From Candidatus Enterococcus murrayae (GTDB taxonomy: Bacteria; Bacillota; Bacilli; Lactobacillales; Enterococcaceae): a stretch of 64,000 bases of DNA. Below the pieces are notes generated by a model. That model had not been told where the DNA came from. It ran no database searches and saw nothing but the letters and a program-made list of their open reading frames with translations. A program made the translations under genes and the position numbers. Shown piece by piece: positions 33,302 through 42,066 of this stretch. How positions within the stretch are numbered: the stretch's first letter is position 1; each line of letters starts with the position of its first letter. The stretch covers positions 124,001 to 188,000 of the forward strand of contig NZ_JAFLVR010000001.1 in the NCBI RefSeq assembly GCF_017315985.1, in the 5' to 3' direction.

Positions 33302-34012
33302 ATGGATAATCGTTTGATACAGACTGCTAGTTTTTCTGACGGAGTTAAAGCCTGTTTACCTACGATCATGGGGTATTTAGGCATTGGGATCGCAATGGGA
33401 ATTGTTGGAAAGTCTGCCCACCTCGCGATTTGGCAAATATTTCTAATGTCTACACTGGTATATGCAGGAAGTGCCCAATTTATTTTATGCGGATTACTAC
33501 TGCTAAGTGCGCCAATTCTGTCAATCATTTTTACAGTTTTTCTCGTTAATTTACGGCATCTGCTCATGAGTCTTTCCGTAGCTCATTATTTCAAAGAGGA
33601 TTCTTTATTGAACGGTATAGCTATCGGAACATTACTAACAGACGAATCCTATGGTGTCTTGATGACGACGCTTGCTCAAGAAAAGAAAGTAACCAGTAAT
33701 TGGATGCATGGTTTAAATATAACGGCATACCTTGTATGGATTATTTCAACTGTGCTTGGCGCCTTACTAGGGAATTTTATTCCCGACCCAACTGTATTCG
33801 GCTTTGATTTTGCATTAACAGCGATGTTCCTTGGGTTGTTTCTTTTTCAAGTACAGCTACCATTAAAAAAACAGCGCACAAAAACCATTAAGATTTTGAC
33901 AGTTACGGTAATTAGTCTTTTTGTGTTGATGCGTTTTACTTCTGCAGAGCTTTCAGTCATTTTAGCAACTTTACTAGGATGCCTAACGGGGGTGTTAAGT
34001 AAGGATGAGTAA
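33302..34012 (+). CDS. azlC: Branched-chain amino acid exporter large subunit AzlC
   Basis: A 236-residue membrane protein with about seven helices. The N-terminal FSDGVKACLPTIMGYLGIGI and the AGSAQFILCGLLL, VNLRHLLMSLSVAHYF motifs are AzlC signatures (LIV-E family). With AzlD it exports branched-chain amino acids and analogues such as 4-azaleucine. The start follows GAGAGGGTGG. The azlD start lies eight bases inside the azlC end, so the two are coupled. Confidence 0.93.
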   Translation: MDNRLIQTASFSDGVKACLPTIMGYLGIGIAMGIVGKSAHLAIWQIFLMSTLVYAGSAQFILCGLLLLSAPILSIIFTVFLVNLRHLLMSLSVAHYFKEDSLLNGIAIGTLLTDESYGVLMTTLAQEKKVTSNWMHGLNITAYLVWIISTVLGALLGNFIPDPTVFGFDFALTAMFLGLFLFQVQLPLKKQRTKTIKILTVTVISLFVLMRFTSAELSVILATLLGCLTGVLSKDE

Positions 34013-34325
34013 CTACTATTATTTGTTAACCCTTTTTGGTTGTGCATTAGTTACCTGGATTCCTCGTGTATTACCCTTTGTTTTGACAAAGGCTGTAAGC
34101 TTGCCGCCGACTTTCGAAAAATTTTTAAGTTACCTGCCAATGACGATTTTGACAGCTTTGTTATTGCAAAGTCTCCTAAATTTTCAAACAGGATATTTTC
34201 CAACATTACGTTTACCAGAATTTTTCGCATGCATACCGGCTTTGATCGTTGGAATTCGTACAAACGATCTAATGAAAATCGTTTTAACAGGTGTATTTGG
34301 AATTGCTCTCTTACGGCTGTTTTAA
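34005..34325 (+). CDS. azlD: Branched-chain amino acid exporter small subunit AzlD
   Basis: A 106-residue protein with four hydrophobic segments and the motifs LVTWIPRVLPFVLTKAVSLP and FLSYLPMTILTALLLQSLL typical of AzlD. It forms the exporter with AzlC and overlaps its gene. The usual Lrp-type regulator AzlB is not next to this pair, so control may be through the leader hairpin upstream of azlC or from elsewhere. Confidence 0.92.
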   Translation: MSNYYYLLTLFGCALVTWIPRVLPFVLTKAVSLPPTFEKFLSYLPMTILTALLLQSLLNFQTGYFPTLRLPEFFACIPALIVGIRTNDLMKIVLTGVFGIALLRLF

Positions 34326-34412
34326 ATTACATTTGTTATAGAGCTTATTTCTGGTTTTACATACATCTCTGATGTAATATATAACAAAATAATAGAAAAA
34401 GGAGTAATTCTC

Positions 34413-34631
34413 ATGAAAAAGATCGCTGGATATTTCTTTCAAAAACCTTTAGTGCTTGAGGAAAAAAAACCTTTCGAAATCCATCTTCCAACGGACACTT
34501 TGTATGATGGGAACGAACCTATTTTGGAATCAGATCAAAAGATTCTATCTGAAATAGGGAAAAAATATGAGTACCCGACGGATAGTCTTCATAGTTTTTT
34601 TGTTATTTCAGAAATATCTGATGTCAGTTAA
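34413..34631 (+). CDS. Hypothetical protein, 72 aa
   Basis: Starts after AAAAGGAG. A cytoplasmic-looking acidic protein (FFQKPLVLEEKKPFEIHLPT and on). Not recognised. It has its own promoter-like region (TTTACA with TATATAAC) and a strong terminator, so it is probably a stand-alone gene. Confidence 0.65.
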   Translation: MKKIAGYFFQKPLVLEEKKPFEIHLPTDTLYDGNEPILESDQKILSEIGKKYEYPTDSLHSFFVISEISDVS

Positions 34632-34671
34632 AAAAGCTCTCGATGAATATTTTTCATCGAGAGCTTTTTTA
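34632..34671. terminator. Bidirectional terminator
   Basis: AAAAAAGCTCTCGATGA, short loop, TCATCGAGAGCTTTTTT: a nearly perfect palindrome with A run on one side and T run on the other. It serves the 72-residue gene on the plus strand and the glucosaminidase gene on the minus strand. Confidence 0.92.
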
Positions 34672-35925
34672 TTATTGCCCGTACCAACCGATACCCTCAT
34701 TGCGCCAACCATGCTTGATTAAGTTGTTCCGCTCACTTTGCAATAGTGTATAATGATGGGCTCCTGATTTTGCATTGGGATTATACAAACGATAAAGCGG
34801 CTTGCTTCCTCCAGAATACCAGCTAACCCCCTCATAGCGCCAACCAACTTTTACTAGGTGATTTTTTTCTGATACATGCGGTGTATAATGATGGTCTCCT
34901 GCGTTTGGATTGTACAGCCGATAGACTGGTGTCCCACTTCTAGGTGCTTGCCAACCAACACCTTCATAGCGCCAGCCAGCCTTCTTAACTTTATCGCGTT
35001 CGGCCGCATTTGCTGTGTAAAAGTGTTCTCCGCTATTGGGATTATACAAGCGATACATTGCATTTGTCTGAATCGGCGCCGGGTTTGAACCGCCGCCAGT
35101 GGAATCATATTGCGTTAGTTTATATGTCTCAATGACATTGTTTAACGTCGATCCATAGGTTGGTGCTGTTGCATACCTTCCTGTTAAAAAAGCGGTTGCG
35201 TCTTTATACGATTTTGTGTTGCTTTTCCATGCACCAGAATAATAATAGTTTCCTGGTGAGAAAGAAGTCTTTTTCAGAACGGTAACATTATCACCTAAGG
35301 ATTCCTTATAAGAAGGATATTTTCTGAATTTCGCATTGACGTAGTGCCAACCCTCTTTTTCACTCCACTCTTGTGTTTTCATCGTAACGGATTGTCCGTT
35401 ATATTCACCTTTAATACCAAATAGGTTATAATTCGGTGCTTTTGATAGTGTGCTTCCGCCCCAACCGCTTTCAACGATTGCTTGAGCAATCATTACTGAA
35501 GCATACAAATCATTGGCACTAGCCAATGTCTTTGCGGAGGGAGCGATTTGATTAATAAATGCTTGTTGTGTAGTCATACTTGCTCGCGCAGCTCTAAAAG
35601 CAGGTGGCTCAATCGTAAATTCTTCAAATGGAATCGGATGATGAAAAAGCAGATTTCCCTGCGCATCATATTCTTCTTCATCCACACCTGTCGCTTCTTC
35701 AGTCGGTTCACTCGAAGCTACGGTTGATGCCTGAGTTTCCTCAATTGTTAATTCTGACGTAGCTGGCGCATTGGTTACAGCTTTCACAGAACTAGAAGTT
35801 TCTGATATTGCCGTGCTTTCCTCTATACTAGTAGAATCAATTGTCTCTTCTCCAAATGCAACAAGTGTTGAACTTCCCAAACTTCCCAACAACATAGCGC
35901 TACATAGCAGTTTTTTATACTTCAT
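34672..35925 (-). CDS. Secreted N-acetylglucosaminidase with DUF5648 repeats
   Basis: A 417-residue autolysin-type enzyme. ATG 35925 follows GAGGGGG. Residues 1-27 are a signal peptide ([22 protein letters not shown]). A Ser/Thr/Glu-rich stretch follows to about 110. The glucosaminidase domain (about 120-280) has [15 protein letters not shown] with the catalytic Glu and [13 protein letters not shown]. The C-terminus holds three DUF5648-type repeats of roughly 40 residues, each with YRLYNPN, then H-Y-T, then GWR-EG-GW. Such repeats probably bind the cell surface. Unlike AtlA of E. faecalis there are no LysM repeats. Cuts the peptidoglycan glycan strand outside the cell. Confidence 0.9.
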   Translation of the reverse strand: MKYKKLLCSAMLLGSLGSSTLVAFGEETIDSTSIEESTAISETSSSVKAVTNAPATSELTIEETQASTVASSEPTEEATGVDEEEYDAQGNLLFHHPIPFEEFTIEPPAFRAARASMTTQQAFINQIAPSAKTLASANDLYASVMIAQAIVESGWGGSTLSKAPNYNLFGIKGEYNGQSVTMKTQEWSEKEGWHYVNAKFRKYPSYKESLGDNVTVLKKTSFSPGNYYYSGAWKSNTKSYKDATAFLTGRYATAPTYGSTLNNVIETYKLTQYDSTGGGSNPAPIQTNAMYRLYNPNSGEHFYTANAAERDKVKKAGWRYEGVGWQAPRSGTPVYRLYNPNAGDHHYTPHVSEKNHLVKVGWRYEGVSWYSGGSKPLYRLYNPNAKSGAHHYTLLQSERNNLIKHGWRNEGIGWYGQ

Positions 35926-36264
35926 GTCATCCCCCTCTAGCAACCATTAAACAACGGTTACAATTAATACTTTTTATCTTAGCTCTCTCTATATAAAGTA
36001 ACAAAAATTAATCACAAAGTAAAATTTTTTTCTTTAACTTTGAATATAAGAAAAGCGATGATAGCACCTGTTTCTCAATTATTTCCGATTTTGTTAAATT
36101 AAAGAAATTTTGAGTTTTAATAGAAAAATTTAATTATATGTAAGTAAGTGTATGAATCACTCAAAATGTTGATTTATGACTCGTATAGTCAGCAAATTCT
36201 CATTCTATTGTTATTTAGTGTATCTTATCGATCTGATATAATGACCTACGAGGGAGGAGTCTTT
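35926..36264. promoter_or_regulatory. Intergenic region with glucosaminidase promoter
   Basis: A 339-base A/T-rich gap. On the minus strand TTGTGA (36012-36017) and TATATA (35990-35995) are separated by 16 bases and lie about 65 bases before the glucosaminidase start. On the plus strand an extended -10 TGATATAAT at 36234-36242 precedes the small membrane gene. I see no gene or known RNA in the rest. Confidence 0.6.
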
Positions 36265-36534
36265 ATGGATATTGGCAATGTTGTTTCATGCGTAATTTAT
36301 TTAATATTTTTTTTCATGACAATCATTTACTTTTATCTTTTCAAAAAAGATCGTGCTTTGATTCATTTATACTTTTCCTTAATCCCGACTTTTTTGTGCA
36401 TTTATCTTCTTATGAATTATCCTCATACCCAACCAGTTGAAGGAGCTTGGACATTGGCTCTTTTAATGTTGATTTCACTAGTAAGCTTTATGCTATATTG
36501 GATAGTTTACTCCTTCTGGAATCGGAAAAATTGA
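36265..36534 (+). CDS. Small membrane protein, 89 aa
   Basis: ATG 36265 follows GGGAGGAG with good spacing; an in-frame extension to 36148 lacks a ribosome binding site. Three hydrophobic helices are seen (about 5-23, 33-50, 62-84). Not recognised as a named family. It is the first of two small membrane-protein genes in tandem, each with its own promoter. Confidence 0.65.
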   Translation: MDIGNVVSCVIYLIFFFMTIIYFYLFKKDRALIHLYFSLIPTFLCIYLLMNYPHTQPVEGAWTLALLMLISLVSFMLYWIVYSFWNRKN

Positions 36535-36587
36535 TTCTTCCATTTCAATCTTTCACAAATAATTCGTAATTCTTTTTATTAGTTGTA

Positions 36588-36596
36588 TGCTATAAT
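36588..36596 (+). promoter_or_regulatory. Extended -10 promoter element
   Basis: TGCTATAAT, a perfect extended -10, lies 40 bases before the start of the 105-residue membrane protein gene. Confidence 0.6.
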
Positions 36597-36635
36597 AAAG
36601 CTTGTCTATTCTAACCTATTTGAAGGAGCTTTGTT

Positions 36636-36953
36636 ATGGCGCTTTTATTGACACTATTATTTGATCTTCTGATGATTGTTTTATTCTTATTCAGGATGGT
36701 TAGAGGAGATCAAATTACTTTCATCGTTAGCATTGTTTTACAAGGAATGCTTTTTATCGATCTATTGGCTGTGGTACTTTTACGTCCATCCAAACCTGAG
36801 ATACCAAATATTGCACCAGAAGAAATGACTCGCAGACAATCACGCCGTTCTACCAAACCAGCGCGTGGAGGTTTCTTGGCTAAACTCTCGTGTATTGTTG
36901 CATTACTTTTATTGTCTTACTATATCTATTCCGTTATTTACATCTTTATTTAG
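36636..36953 (+). CDS. Small membrane protein, 105 aa
   Basis: Starts after GAAGGAG. Two helices near the N-terminus (about 2-20 and 28-50), a basic loop with RRQSRRSTKPARGGF near 70-85 on the inside, and a C-terminal helix (about 86-104). Not recognised. The Arg-rich loop could contact phospholipid head groups or RNA; no function can be given. Confidence 0.65.
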   Translation: MALLLTLLFDLLMIVLFLFRMVRGDQITFIVSIVLQGMLFIDLLAVVLLRPSKPEIPNIAPEEMTRRQSRRSTKPARGGFLAKLSCIVALLLLSYYIYSVIYIFI

Positions 36954-36963
36954 CTAGCAAAAA

Positions 36964-36989
36964 CATCGACGCTTGTCGATGTTTTTTTA
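36964..36989 (+). terminator. Intrinsic terminator
   Basis: ACATCGAC, loop GCTT, GTCGATGT, then six or more T, shortly after the stop of the 105-residue membrane protein gene. Confidence 0.9.
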
Positions 36990-37307
36990 CGGTAAAAAAG
37001 CTTGCTTAAGAATAGTAGTGTTATCCATGCCTAGCTTAGCGAATTACCCTTGTAAGTTTACGGAGCCTTTTTGCTACTTGTTAAGTCTATAACTCCCTCT
37101 CATCTAATCTTTCTGAAGTCATATAATTATCGACATTACCCACTTTCAAACGATTCTCGTTCAACACTTTTTTGTAAAGAATAGACTTCTAAAGGATCGT
37201 GAATTGTCAAAATTTGATTATAAGCATTCTCTTTTAAAAGGGTATACGTATATAACTGGTTAGTTCTTAAATCTAGAAAAGCATTCATCATTTATTTTAG
37301 AATAGAT
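36990..37307. other. Gap of about 300 bases, possible gene remnant
   Basis: On the minus strand 37136-37291 is open for 51 codons (starting MMNAFLDLRTNQLYTYTLLK) but lacks a ribosome binding site and matches nothing I know. It may be a fragment of a lost gene. The rest holds nothing I can name. Confidence 0.25.
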
Positions 37308-37338
37308 GAAAAAGAGCCCTGATTAATTTGGGCTCTCC
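37308..37338 (-). terminator. Intrinsic terminator of ABC transporter operon
   Basis: On the minus strand AGAGCCC and GGGCTCT pair around a ten-base loop and are followed by five T. It lies directly after the permease gene. Confidence 0.85.
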
Positions 37339-37340
37339 TC

Positions 37341-38105
37341 TCATAATTTTTTTCTATTAAAAACCAGAACACTCAAAAAAAGACCTACAAAAAAGAGAAG
37401 TATGCTGAGTATCATTGCTGGAACATAGCTTTTAAACGTTGAACTATTTTGAAGAATGATCATGTTTTGAGATGTGAGTGATATCGGATTAAACCGTTTT
37501 ACTTTATCAAACATATTCAACAGTGCTAACAAAGTCACCATGCCGCCACTCATCAATAATCCTTCATAATTATTTCTAGCAATTGTTGAAGTAAATAGAA
37601 TCACACTCAATAGCAATAGGCCGAAAAGCCACAAAGGAAAAACGGCATGGAATAGATATGGACTTTTATTATCAGGAAAATAGTAAGCCGTGTATCCCCA
37701 AGTTACTAAGAAAGTCACTAACAAACAAAAACTCCATTGGAGCATCAAACTGATTGTTTTCCCAATGATGATCGTCCAACGTCGGAGTCCTTTTGTAACC
37801 AAGTTGATCAATGTTCCTTTACTGATCTCATTGCTAACAGTTCCGCTAAACATTAAGGCCAAAACAATCAGCCCTATTTGATTGAGATTCTTATAAAATT
37901 GCGTCCAAGAATCTAATGAAGTTGGTTTAGGAATTGTTTTTGCCATTTCTTCGCTGATCGCCATTTTGACGATTTCCGGTGTCAGCTTTGCCAACAAAGG
38001 GTTCATTAAGCCAAAAATCAAAAATATTATTACTAAAAGTAAAAGACGATACGTACGCCAACTTTCAAATAGTTCCTTTTTCGTAAAATAGTATAAATTC
38101 CTCAC
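37341..38105 (-). CDS. ABC-2 type transporter permease
   Basis: A 254-residue permease with about six helices: one near 20-40, then a cluster from about 70 to 250. The opening NLYYFTKKELFESWRTYRLL and the segment GTVSNEISKGTLINLVTKGL followed by GKTISLMLQW are ABC-2/NosY-type signatures. It overlaps the ATPase gene by four bases and forms an exporter with it. Substrate unknown; many such pairs act in peptide antibiotic export or resistance. Confidence 0.88.
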   Translation of the reverse strand: MRNLYYFTKKELFESWRTYRLLLLVIIFLIFGLMNPLLAKLTPEIVKMAISEEMAKTIPKPTSLDSWTQFYKNLNQIGLIVLALMFSGTVSNEISKGTLINLVTKGLRRWTIIIGKTISLMLQWSFCLLVTFLVTWGYTAYYFPDNKSPYLFHAVFPLWLFGLLLLSVILFTSTIARNNYEGLLMSGGMVTLLALLNMFDKVKRFNPISLTSQNMIILQNSSTFKSYVPAMILSILLFFVGLFLSVLVFNRKKL

Positions 38106-39037
38106 TGAATCACCTCCAAAAAGATGGATTCTAAAGAGGGATCAATTTTTTTGATTGATTTTGGATACAACTCACAGTTCTCGAACAGTTGAAAAAGTCT
38201 GAGTGCAACCGCGTCGTACTCTTGCGAATAGTTTAAAATGAATGAATTTTTTTTTGATAGAAATGAATAATCTTTGATTACCTGTTGATCGTTTAATTTG
38301 TCTAATTCCCTAGAAAAACGATTAATTCCATCCTTATTAGAGAATTCAATTTCAATTTGATCTTTCGCAAATTGTCTTTTCAGTTCATTTATTTTACCAC
38401 TCACAACTAGTTCACCTTTATTTAAGATACCTACATAATCACATATTCGTTCCACATCGCTTAAAATGTGCGTAGAAAATAGAATGGTTGTTCTTCCTCG
38501 CAATGTTGCTAACATCTCGAGAAAATCGTTGCGTCCGCTAGGATCTAAAGCAGAAGTTGGTTCATCACAGATCAATAGCTCTGGATCATTTAATAAAGCC
38601 TGTGCAATTCCTAAGCGCTGCTTCATTCCCCGTGAATATCCTTTAATTTTCTTTTTATCATCAGTTAAACCTACTAATGACATAATCTCAGGGATCTTGT
38701 TCTTCAGCTGTTCTTTGGAAAGACCTGTGATTTCACCGCAAAATTTCAAGTACTCTTTAGCAGACATGTAATTATAAAATTCAGGTACATCAGGTAAATA
38801 ACCCGTTAGATGATTTGTTTGATTGTCTCCAAAGTGAACTGGTATTTTTTTAATTAATATTTCACCGCTATTTTTTTCTTCTAAGCCTAAGATTATCTTC
38901 ATTGTGGTAGTTTTTCCCGCACCATTTTCTCCAACAAAGCCAAAAATCGAGCCAGTTGGCACCGCTAAATTTAAATTATTCAGAATTTTTTTCATTCCAA
39001 ATTTTTTTGAAACTTGCTTCACCTCCAAAATGTTCAT
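38102..39037 (-). CDS. ABC transporter ATPase, BcrA/YtrB-like
   Basis: A 311-residue ATPase. ATG 39037 follows GAGGAGAAG. Walker A is VGENGAGKTTTM near 40, the signature loop GYSRGMKQRLG near 135, Walker B ELLICDEPTSALDP near 155, and the switch His ILFSTHIL near 190. The ~100-residue C-terminal extension is typical of BcrA-like ATPases for ABC-2 exporters. It follows a PLDc_N gene whose stop overlaps this start. Confidence 0.9.
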   Translation of the reverse strand: MNILEVKQVSKKFGMKKILNNLNLAVPTGSIFGFVGENGAGKTTTMKIILGLEEKNSGEILIKKIPVHFGDNQTNHLTGYLPDVPEFYNYMSAKEYLKFCGEITGLSKEQLKNKIPEIMSLVGLTDDKKKIKGYSRGMKQRLGIAQALLNDPELLICDEPTSALDPSGRNDFLEMLATLRGRTTILFSTHILSDVERICDYVGILNKGELVVSGKINELKRQFAKDQIEIEFSNKDGINRFSRELDKLNDQQVIKDYSFLSKKNSFILNYSQEYDAVALRLFQLFENCELYPKSIKKIDPSLESIFLEVIQ

Positions 39038-39246
39038 CAGTCTTCTCCTCTTCCAAAAGCAAAGTAAATAACTGGACCAATAATTTGAAGAAGCACAACG
39101 ACAAACAGCCACATAGACTTATTTCCAAAACGATATTGAGGATGTGTCAGCACATGTCTGACCGCCGTAATCATTAAAATCAGCTCTAAAATAATCAATG
39201 GCAAAAAAATTGGCAGATTATCTTTTAAAAATGTAAAATTATTCAT
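39037..39246 (-). CDS. PLDc_N-domain small membrane protein
   Basis: A 69-residue protein from ATG 39246 with GGGAGATG upstream, overlapping the regulator's end by eight bases. Two helices (about 10-30 and 42-60) and the ending LLQIIGPVIYFAFGRGED are those of the PLDc_N (phospholipase D nuclease N-terminal) family, which despite its name is only a membrane segment. Such small proteins commonly accompany bacitracin- or lantibiotic-type ABC transporters. The start and stop overlaps tie all four genes of the unit together. Confidence 0.8.
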   Translation of the reverse strand: MNNFTFLKDNLPIFLPLIILELILMITAVRHVLTHPQYRFGNKSMWLFVVVLLQIIGPVIYFAFGRGED

Positions 39247-40363
39247 TCTTAGACATCTCCCTTTTAAGTATTCGCAGTTCAGTATAAATAGTCTGCAATT
39301 GTTCTTGATCTTCGAAATTGTTAAAAGCTGGATTGTCAATCACAAAATTAATCAAGCTTTCTTTAACTTTTATTGAATCTCTAGGCAATTGATGACCAAT
39401 TTCTAATTGTCCCAACCATTCATCCACTTGATCAAAATAGTCATCCCCATGAAGGTCCACTGGAAAATCTGTTTGCTTTAATACATCAAGAAAATCATTG
39501 AGTATTGGAAAAACCGCTGCCTCATTTTGCATTTGAGCATAGCCAGAAATCGCAGACAATTGGAAATTCATTAAGGCAATTGGATGAAGTTGTTTAAAAT
39601 TAAAAATATTTGTAAATTCGAGTCCTCGAGAGACCGTTTCAGAAAACTTTTTTTGATCATTAAGCAATACTTGTAAGTAATTTCCCAAAAAGCTAAGAAA
39701 GACAGTCGTATATTGATATATTGCACTCTGCAAAGTGATGACCGCTTGACTGTTCTCACCTTTTTGTTGCTGGGCCGCTGCGATCAAGCTTTCAATCGGA
39801 AATAAAGTAGGCACCTGATCTCCTAAAATAGCCAATACTTGATCAAACTCATTTAAAGTCAATGAAGTATATGCTTCATACTTCAATGCCTGCGTGATCA
39901 GCTCAGGACTTTTTGACTGTGTTCTGATATGAACAAATAGCTCTTGGGCTTCTTTTGTATACGTCTGGATGCTTTCCTCACCAGGTAATAAGTCCGCATG
40001 ATTAAGAAGAAACAAGCCCATTTGCAGCACAAATGGGTAGCATGAGTAGTATCGCCGAACAAAGCTGCGAATCGTCGCTAAAACTTCTTCGGGTGATTGC
40101 GTAACTAATGAATTCTTTAACATTCCATAAATCCGTTGAATCTCATGATTGTCTAATTGTGGTTCGTAAGTTAGCAATGAATCAATTGTTATATCAAAAT
40201 ACGCCGCCAATAGCGGCAATAAAGTAATATCTGGATAGGTCTGCCCTGTTTCCCATTTTGATACAGAAGCCTTCGATACTCCAACAAAATTCGCTAGCTC
40301 CTGCTGAGTTACTTGCTTTTCTTTGCGCTTTTCCATGATGATTGGTCCTATATTCATTTCCAT
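39239..40363 (-). CDS. HTH regulator with TPR-like helical domain
   Basis: A 374-residue protein starting after GGGGGAGA. Residues 1-65 are an XRE HTH (KQVTQQELANFVGVSKASVS, KWETGQTYPDI). The rest is all-helical and looks like degenerate TPR repeats, in the style of Rgg/PlcR-like regulators that sense short peptides. It heads the operon with PLDc_N and the ABC exporter and likely controls it, maybe in response to a peptide. True RRNPP membership is a guess. Confidence 0.8.
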   Translation of the reverse strand: MEMNIGPIIMEKRKEKQVTQQELANFVGVSKASVSKWETGQTYPDITLLPLLAAYFDITIDSLLTYEPQLDNHEIQRIYGMLKNSLVTQSPEEVLATIRSFVRRYYSCYPFVLQMGLFLLNHADLLPGEESIQTYTKEAQELFVHIRTQSKSPELITQALKYEAYTSLTLNEFDQVLAILGDQVPTLFPIESLIAAAQQQKGENSQAVITLQSAIYQYTTVFLSFLGNYLQVLLNDQKKFSETVSRGLEFTNIFNFKQLHPIALMNFQLSAISGYAQMQNEAAVFPILNDFLDVLKQTDFPVDLHGDDYFDQVDEWLGQLEIGHQLPRDSIKVKESLINFVIDNPAFNNFEDQEQLQTIYTELRILKREMSKNE

Positions 40364-40460
40364 CTGTATCTCCCCCTCATATCTATTTTAGAATGTCTAC
40401 TAAGAGAAAACAATCGAGTAATTGTTAACTTTAACGCACAATAATCAACTAACAAGAAAC

Positions 40461-40497
40461 AAAAAACGACCAGAGGTGTTTACTCTAGTCGTTCTGA
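40461..40497 (-). terminator. Intrinsic terminator of the rhodanese-TVP38 operon
   Basis: On the minus strand ACGACTAGAG pairs with CTCTGGTCGT (one mismatch) and is followed by five T. It lies just after the TVP38 gene, the last gene of the long operon. Confidence 0.88.
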
Positions 40498-40505
40498 AGA
40501 ATGGA

Positions 40506-41180
40506 TTAATCATTTTTATACTCTGAATTGAGCTGATTGATTTTCTTGCTGATTTTTTTTGGAAGATAAGCTAATAGAGCTAAAAGAAGCCCTGCACCTG
40601 CAAATTCCAGCAATAAGGTCATTGAAACTCCTTTGGAAGCTATCTCAGAGGCCATGAACGCATAAATGAAACTAGCAGGCATCATCGTTACAAAAGAAAT
40701 GATACTAAATTTTTTTATACTCATTGGCGTCATTGCATACGCATAGCTCTGAATTGCATAAGGGAAAATCGGAACCAATCGAGTAAAGATTAAAAAAGAA
40801 ATGCCATTTTCTCTAACACCCTTTTCAATTTTTTGAAAGGTCAAATCATTACCAAAACGTTGTAAAATATAGTCCCGCGCCACGTACTTCCCAAGAACGA
40901 AAGAAATACTTGCCCCAAGAGAAGCACCAATAATTGTCAATGCTCCTCCCACAAATCCACCATAAGCCAAGCCGCCCACAATTGCTAAGAATTGCCCAGG
41001 CAATAAAAAGACAGCTACTAACACAGATAATAGAATAAAAATCAAATAGCCCCGCCAACCAAGATTTTCTAAATAAGCTCTTAGTGCGGCAATATCAGTC
41101 AAGAAATCAACTAGCCCAAATTGATAGGCTAGAAAAATTACCAATAGCACAAACAAAATAAATGAAATAATTTTTTTCAA
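40506..41180 (-). CDS. TVP38/TMEM64 (DedA-superfamily) membrane protein
   Basis: A 224-residue protein with about six helices. The VTT-domain signature is visible: FLLPGQFLAIVGGLAYGGFV followed by GASLGASISFVLGKYVARDY, then FLIFTRLVPIFPYAIQSYAY. Proteins of this superfamily act in lipid scrambling or small-molecule transport. TVP38 genes recur beside TIGR04282/TIGR04283 transferases in other bacteria. Here it closes the operon, 34 bases after the nucleoside hydrolase gene. Confidence 0.88.
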   Translation of the reverse strand: MKKIISFILFVLLVIFLAYQFGLVDFLTDIAALRAYLENLGWRGYLIFILLSVLVAVFLLPGQFLAIVGGLAYGGFVGGALTIIGASLGASISFVLGKYVARDYILQRFGNDLTFQKIEKGVRENGISFLIFTRLVPIFPYAIQSYAYAMTPMSIKKFSIISFVTMMPASFIYAFMASEIASKGVSMTLLLEFAGAGLLLALLAYLPKKISKKINQLNSEYKND

Positions 41181-41214
41181 CCAAACACCTCTCTCATTTC
41201 AAAACCAAGATAAA

Positions 41215-42066
41215 TCAGTTACTTTTCAGTCCGGCTGTCATTCGTTTAATAACCAATTGATTAAAAACAGAAATATTCAAAAGTTTTTTAGGCATCTTCA
41301 CAATATATTTTGATTCATCAGATAGACTCATCTGCCCTTTAGATAGTTCCGGCTGTTCATTTGATAAAAAATAGTATTCATCACTGAATAACTCTGGCCG
41401 CTCTAAATACACAGCTGTTGTCACATCCCAATTACAAAAACCACTGAAAATGAAAACTTTTTCGTTCCATTTTATCCAGTTTTCCAAAGTTTCACTAAGC
41501 CAGCTTTGAGCTTCTGGTGTAATCACATTTGCTGTTGAGAGTAAAAACTCGTGCATTTCCTTTTTCGAAAAGAATGCTTCTGCTGTCATATGACCGTTCA
41601 TAACAGTTATTCTTGCTTGACTTAGTAAGACAGCTTTAGCCGCAATAGGATCAGACGAAAAGTTCAACTCTGCAACTTTCTGTTGATTTACTAGCAGTGG
41701 CTCAATAGTACCGCCCATCAATACAATCTCATGAACTTTTGAAAAAAAAGCTGGATCAATTTCCTGAGCATCAGCCAAATTGGTTAGAGCCCCCGTTGCT
41801 AAAATCGTAATTTCATTCGGATAACGATTGACTTGTTCTACCAGAAAATTAGCCGCAGGATAAAAGTCAAAAGCTAATTCAAAACGCTTTTTCATTTCCT
41901 GAGTTATTTTAGCCACTTCTGTTAAACGTGCATTTCCAAATGTCAAGGTTACACCTAGTAAATCAACTATTGGCGCTCCTAACAAATAGAGTAAGGTTAA
42001 GCCATCATCTATATCCCGATTCAATAGACCGAATGTATTGTCACAATCAAAAATAATTTTTCTCAT
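41215..42066 (-). CDS. Variant nucleoside hydrolase-like protein
   Basis: A 283-residue protein of the inosine-uridine hydrolase fold. The calcium-binding start normally reads D-x-D-x-x-x-D-D; here it is FDCDNTFGLLNRDIDDGLTL with six extra residues between the aspartate groups. The NEITILATGALTNLADA and EIVLMGGTI motifs near 90 and 120 are canonical, as is NFSSDPIAAK. The final Asp site lies in FCNWDVTTAVY near 225. It should cleave an N-glycosidic or related bond of a nucleoside-like substrate. It overlaps the TIGR04282 gene by four bases and probably serves its pathway. Confidence 0.85.
   Translation of the reverse strand: MRKIIFDCDNTFGLLNRDIDDGLTLLYLLGAPIVDLLGVTLTFGNARLTEVAKITQEMKKRFELAFDFYPAANFLVEQVNRYPNEITILATGALTNLADAQEIDPAFFSKVHEIVLMGGTIEPLLVNQQKVAELNFSSDPIAAKAVLLSQARITVMNGHMTAEAFFSKKEMHEFLLSTANVITPEAQSWLSETLENWIKWNEKVFIFSGFCNWDVTTAVYLERPELFSDEYYFLSNEQPELSKGQMSLSDESKYIVKMPKKLLNISVFNQLVIKRMTAGLKSN

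Noticed and set aside
34040-34372. Overlapping plus-strand frame inside azlD
   Set aside because: It is the +1 frame of a well-supported membrane protein gene and has a Cys/Phe-rich, non-protein-like composition.
37136-37291. A 51-codon open frame on the minus strand
   Set aside because: No ribosome binding site, no recognisable family and position behind a terminator; kept only as a possible remnant in the gap entry.
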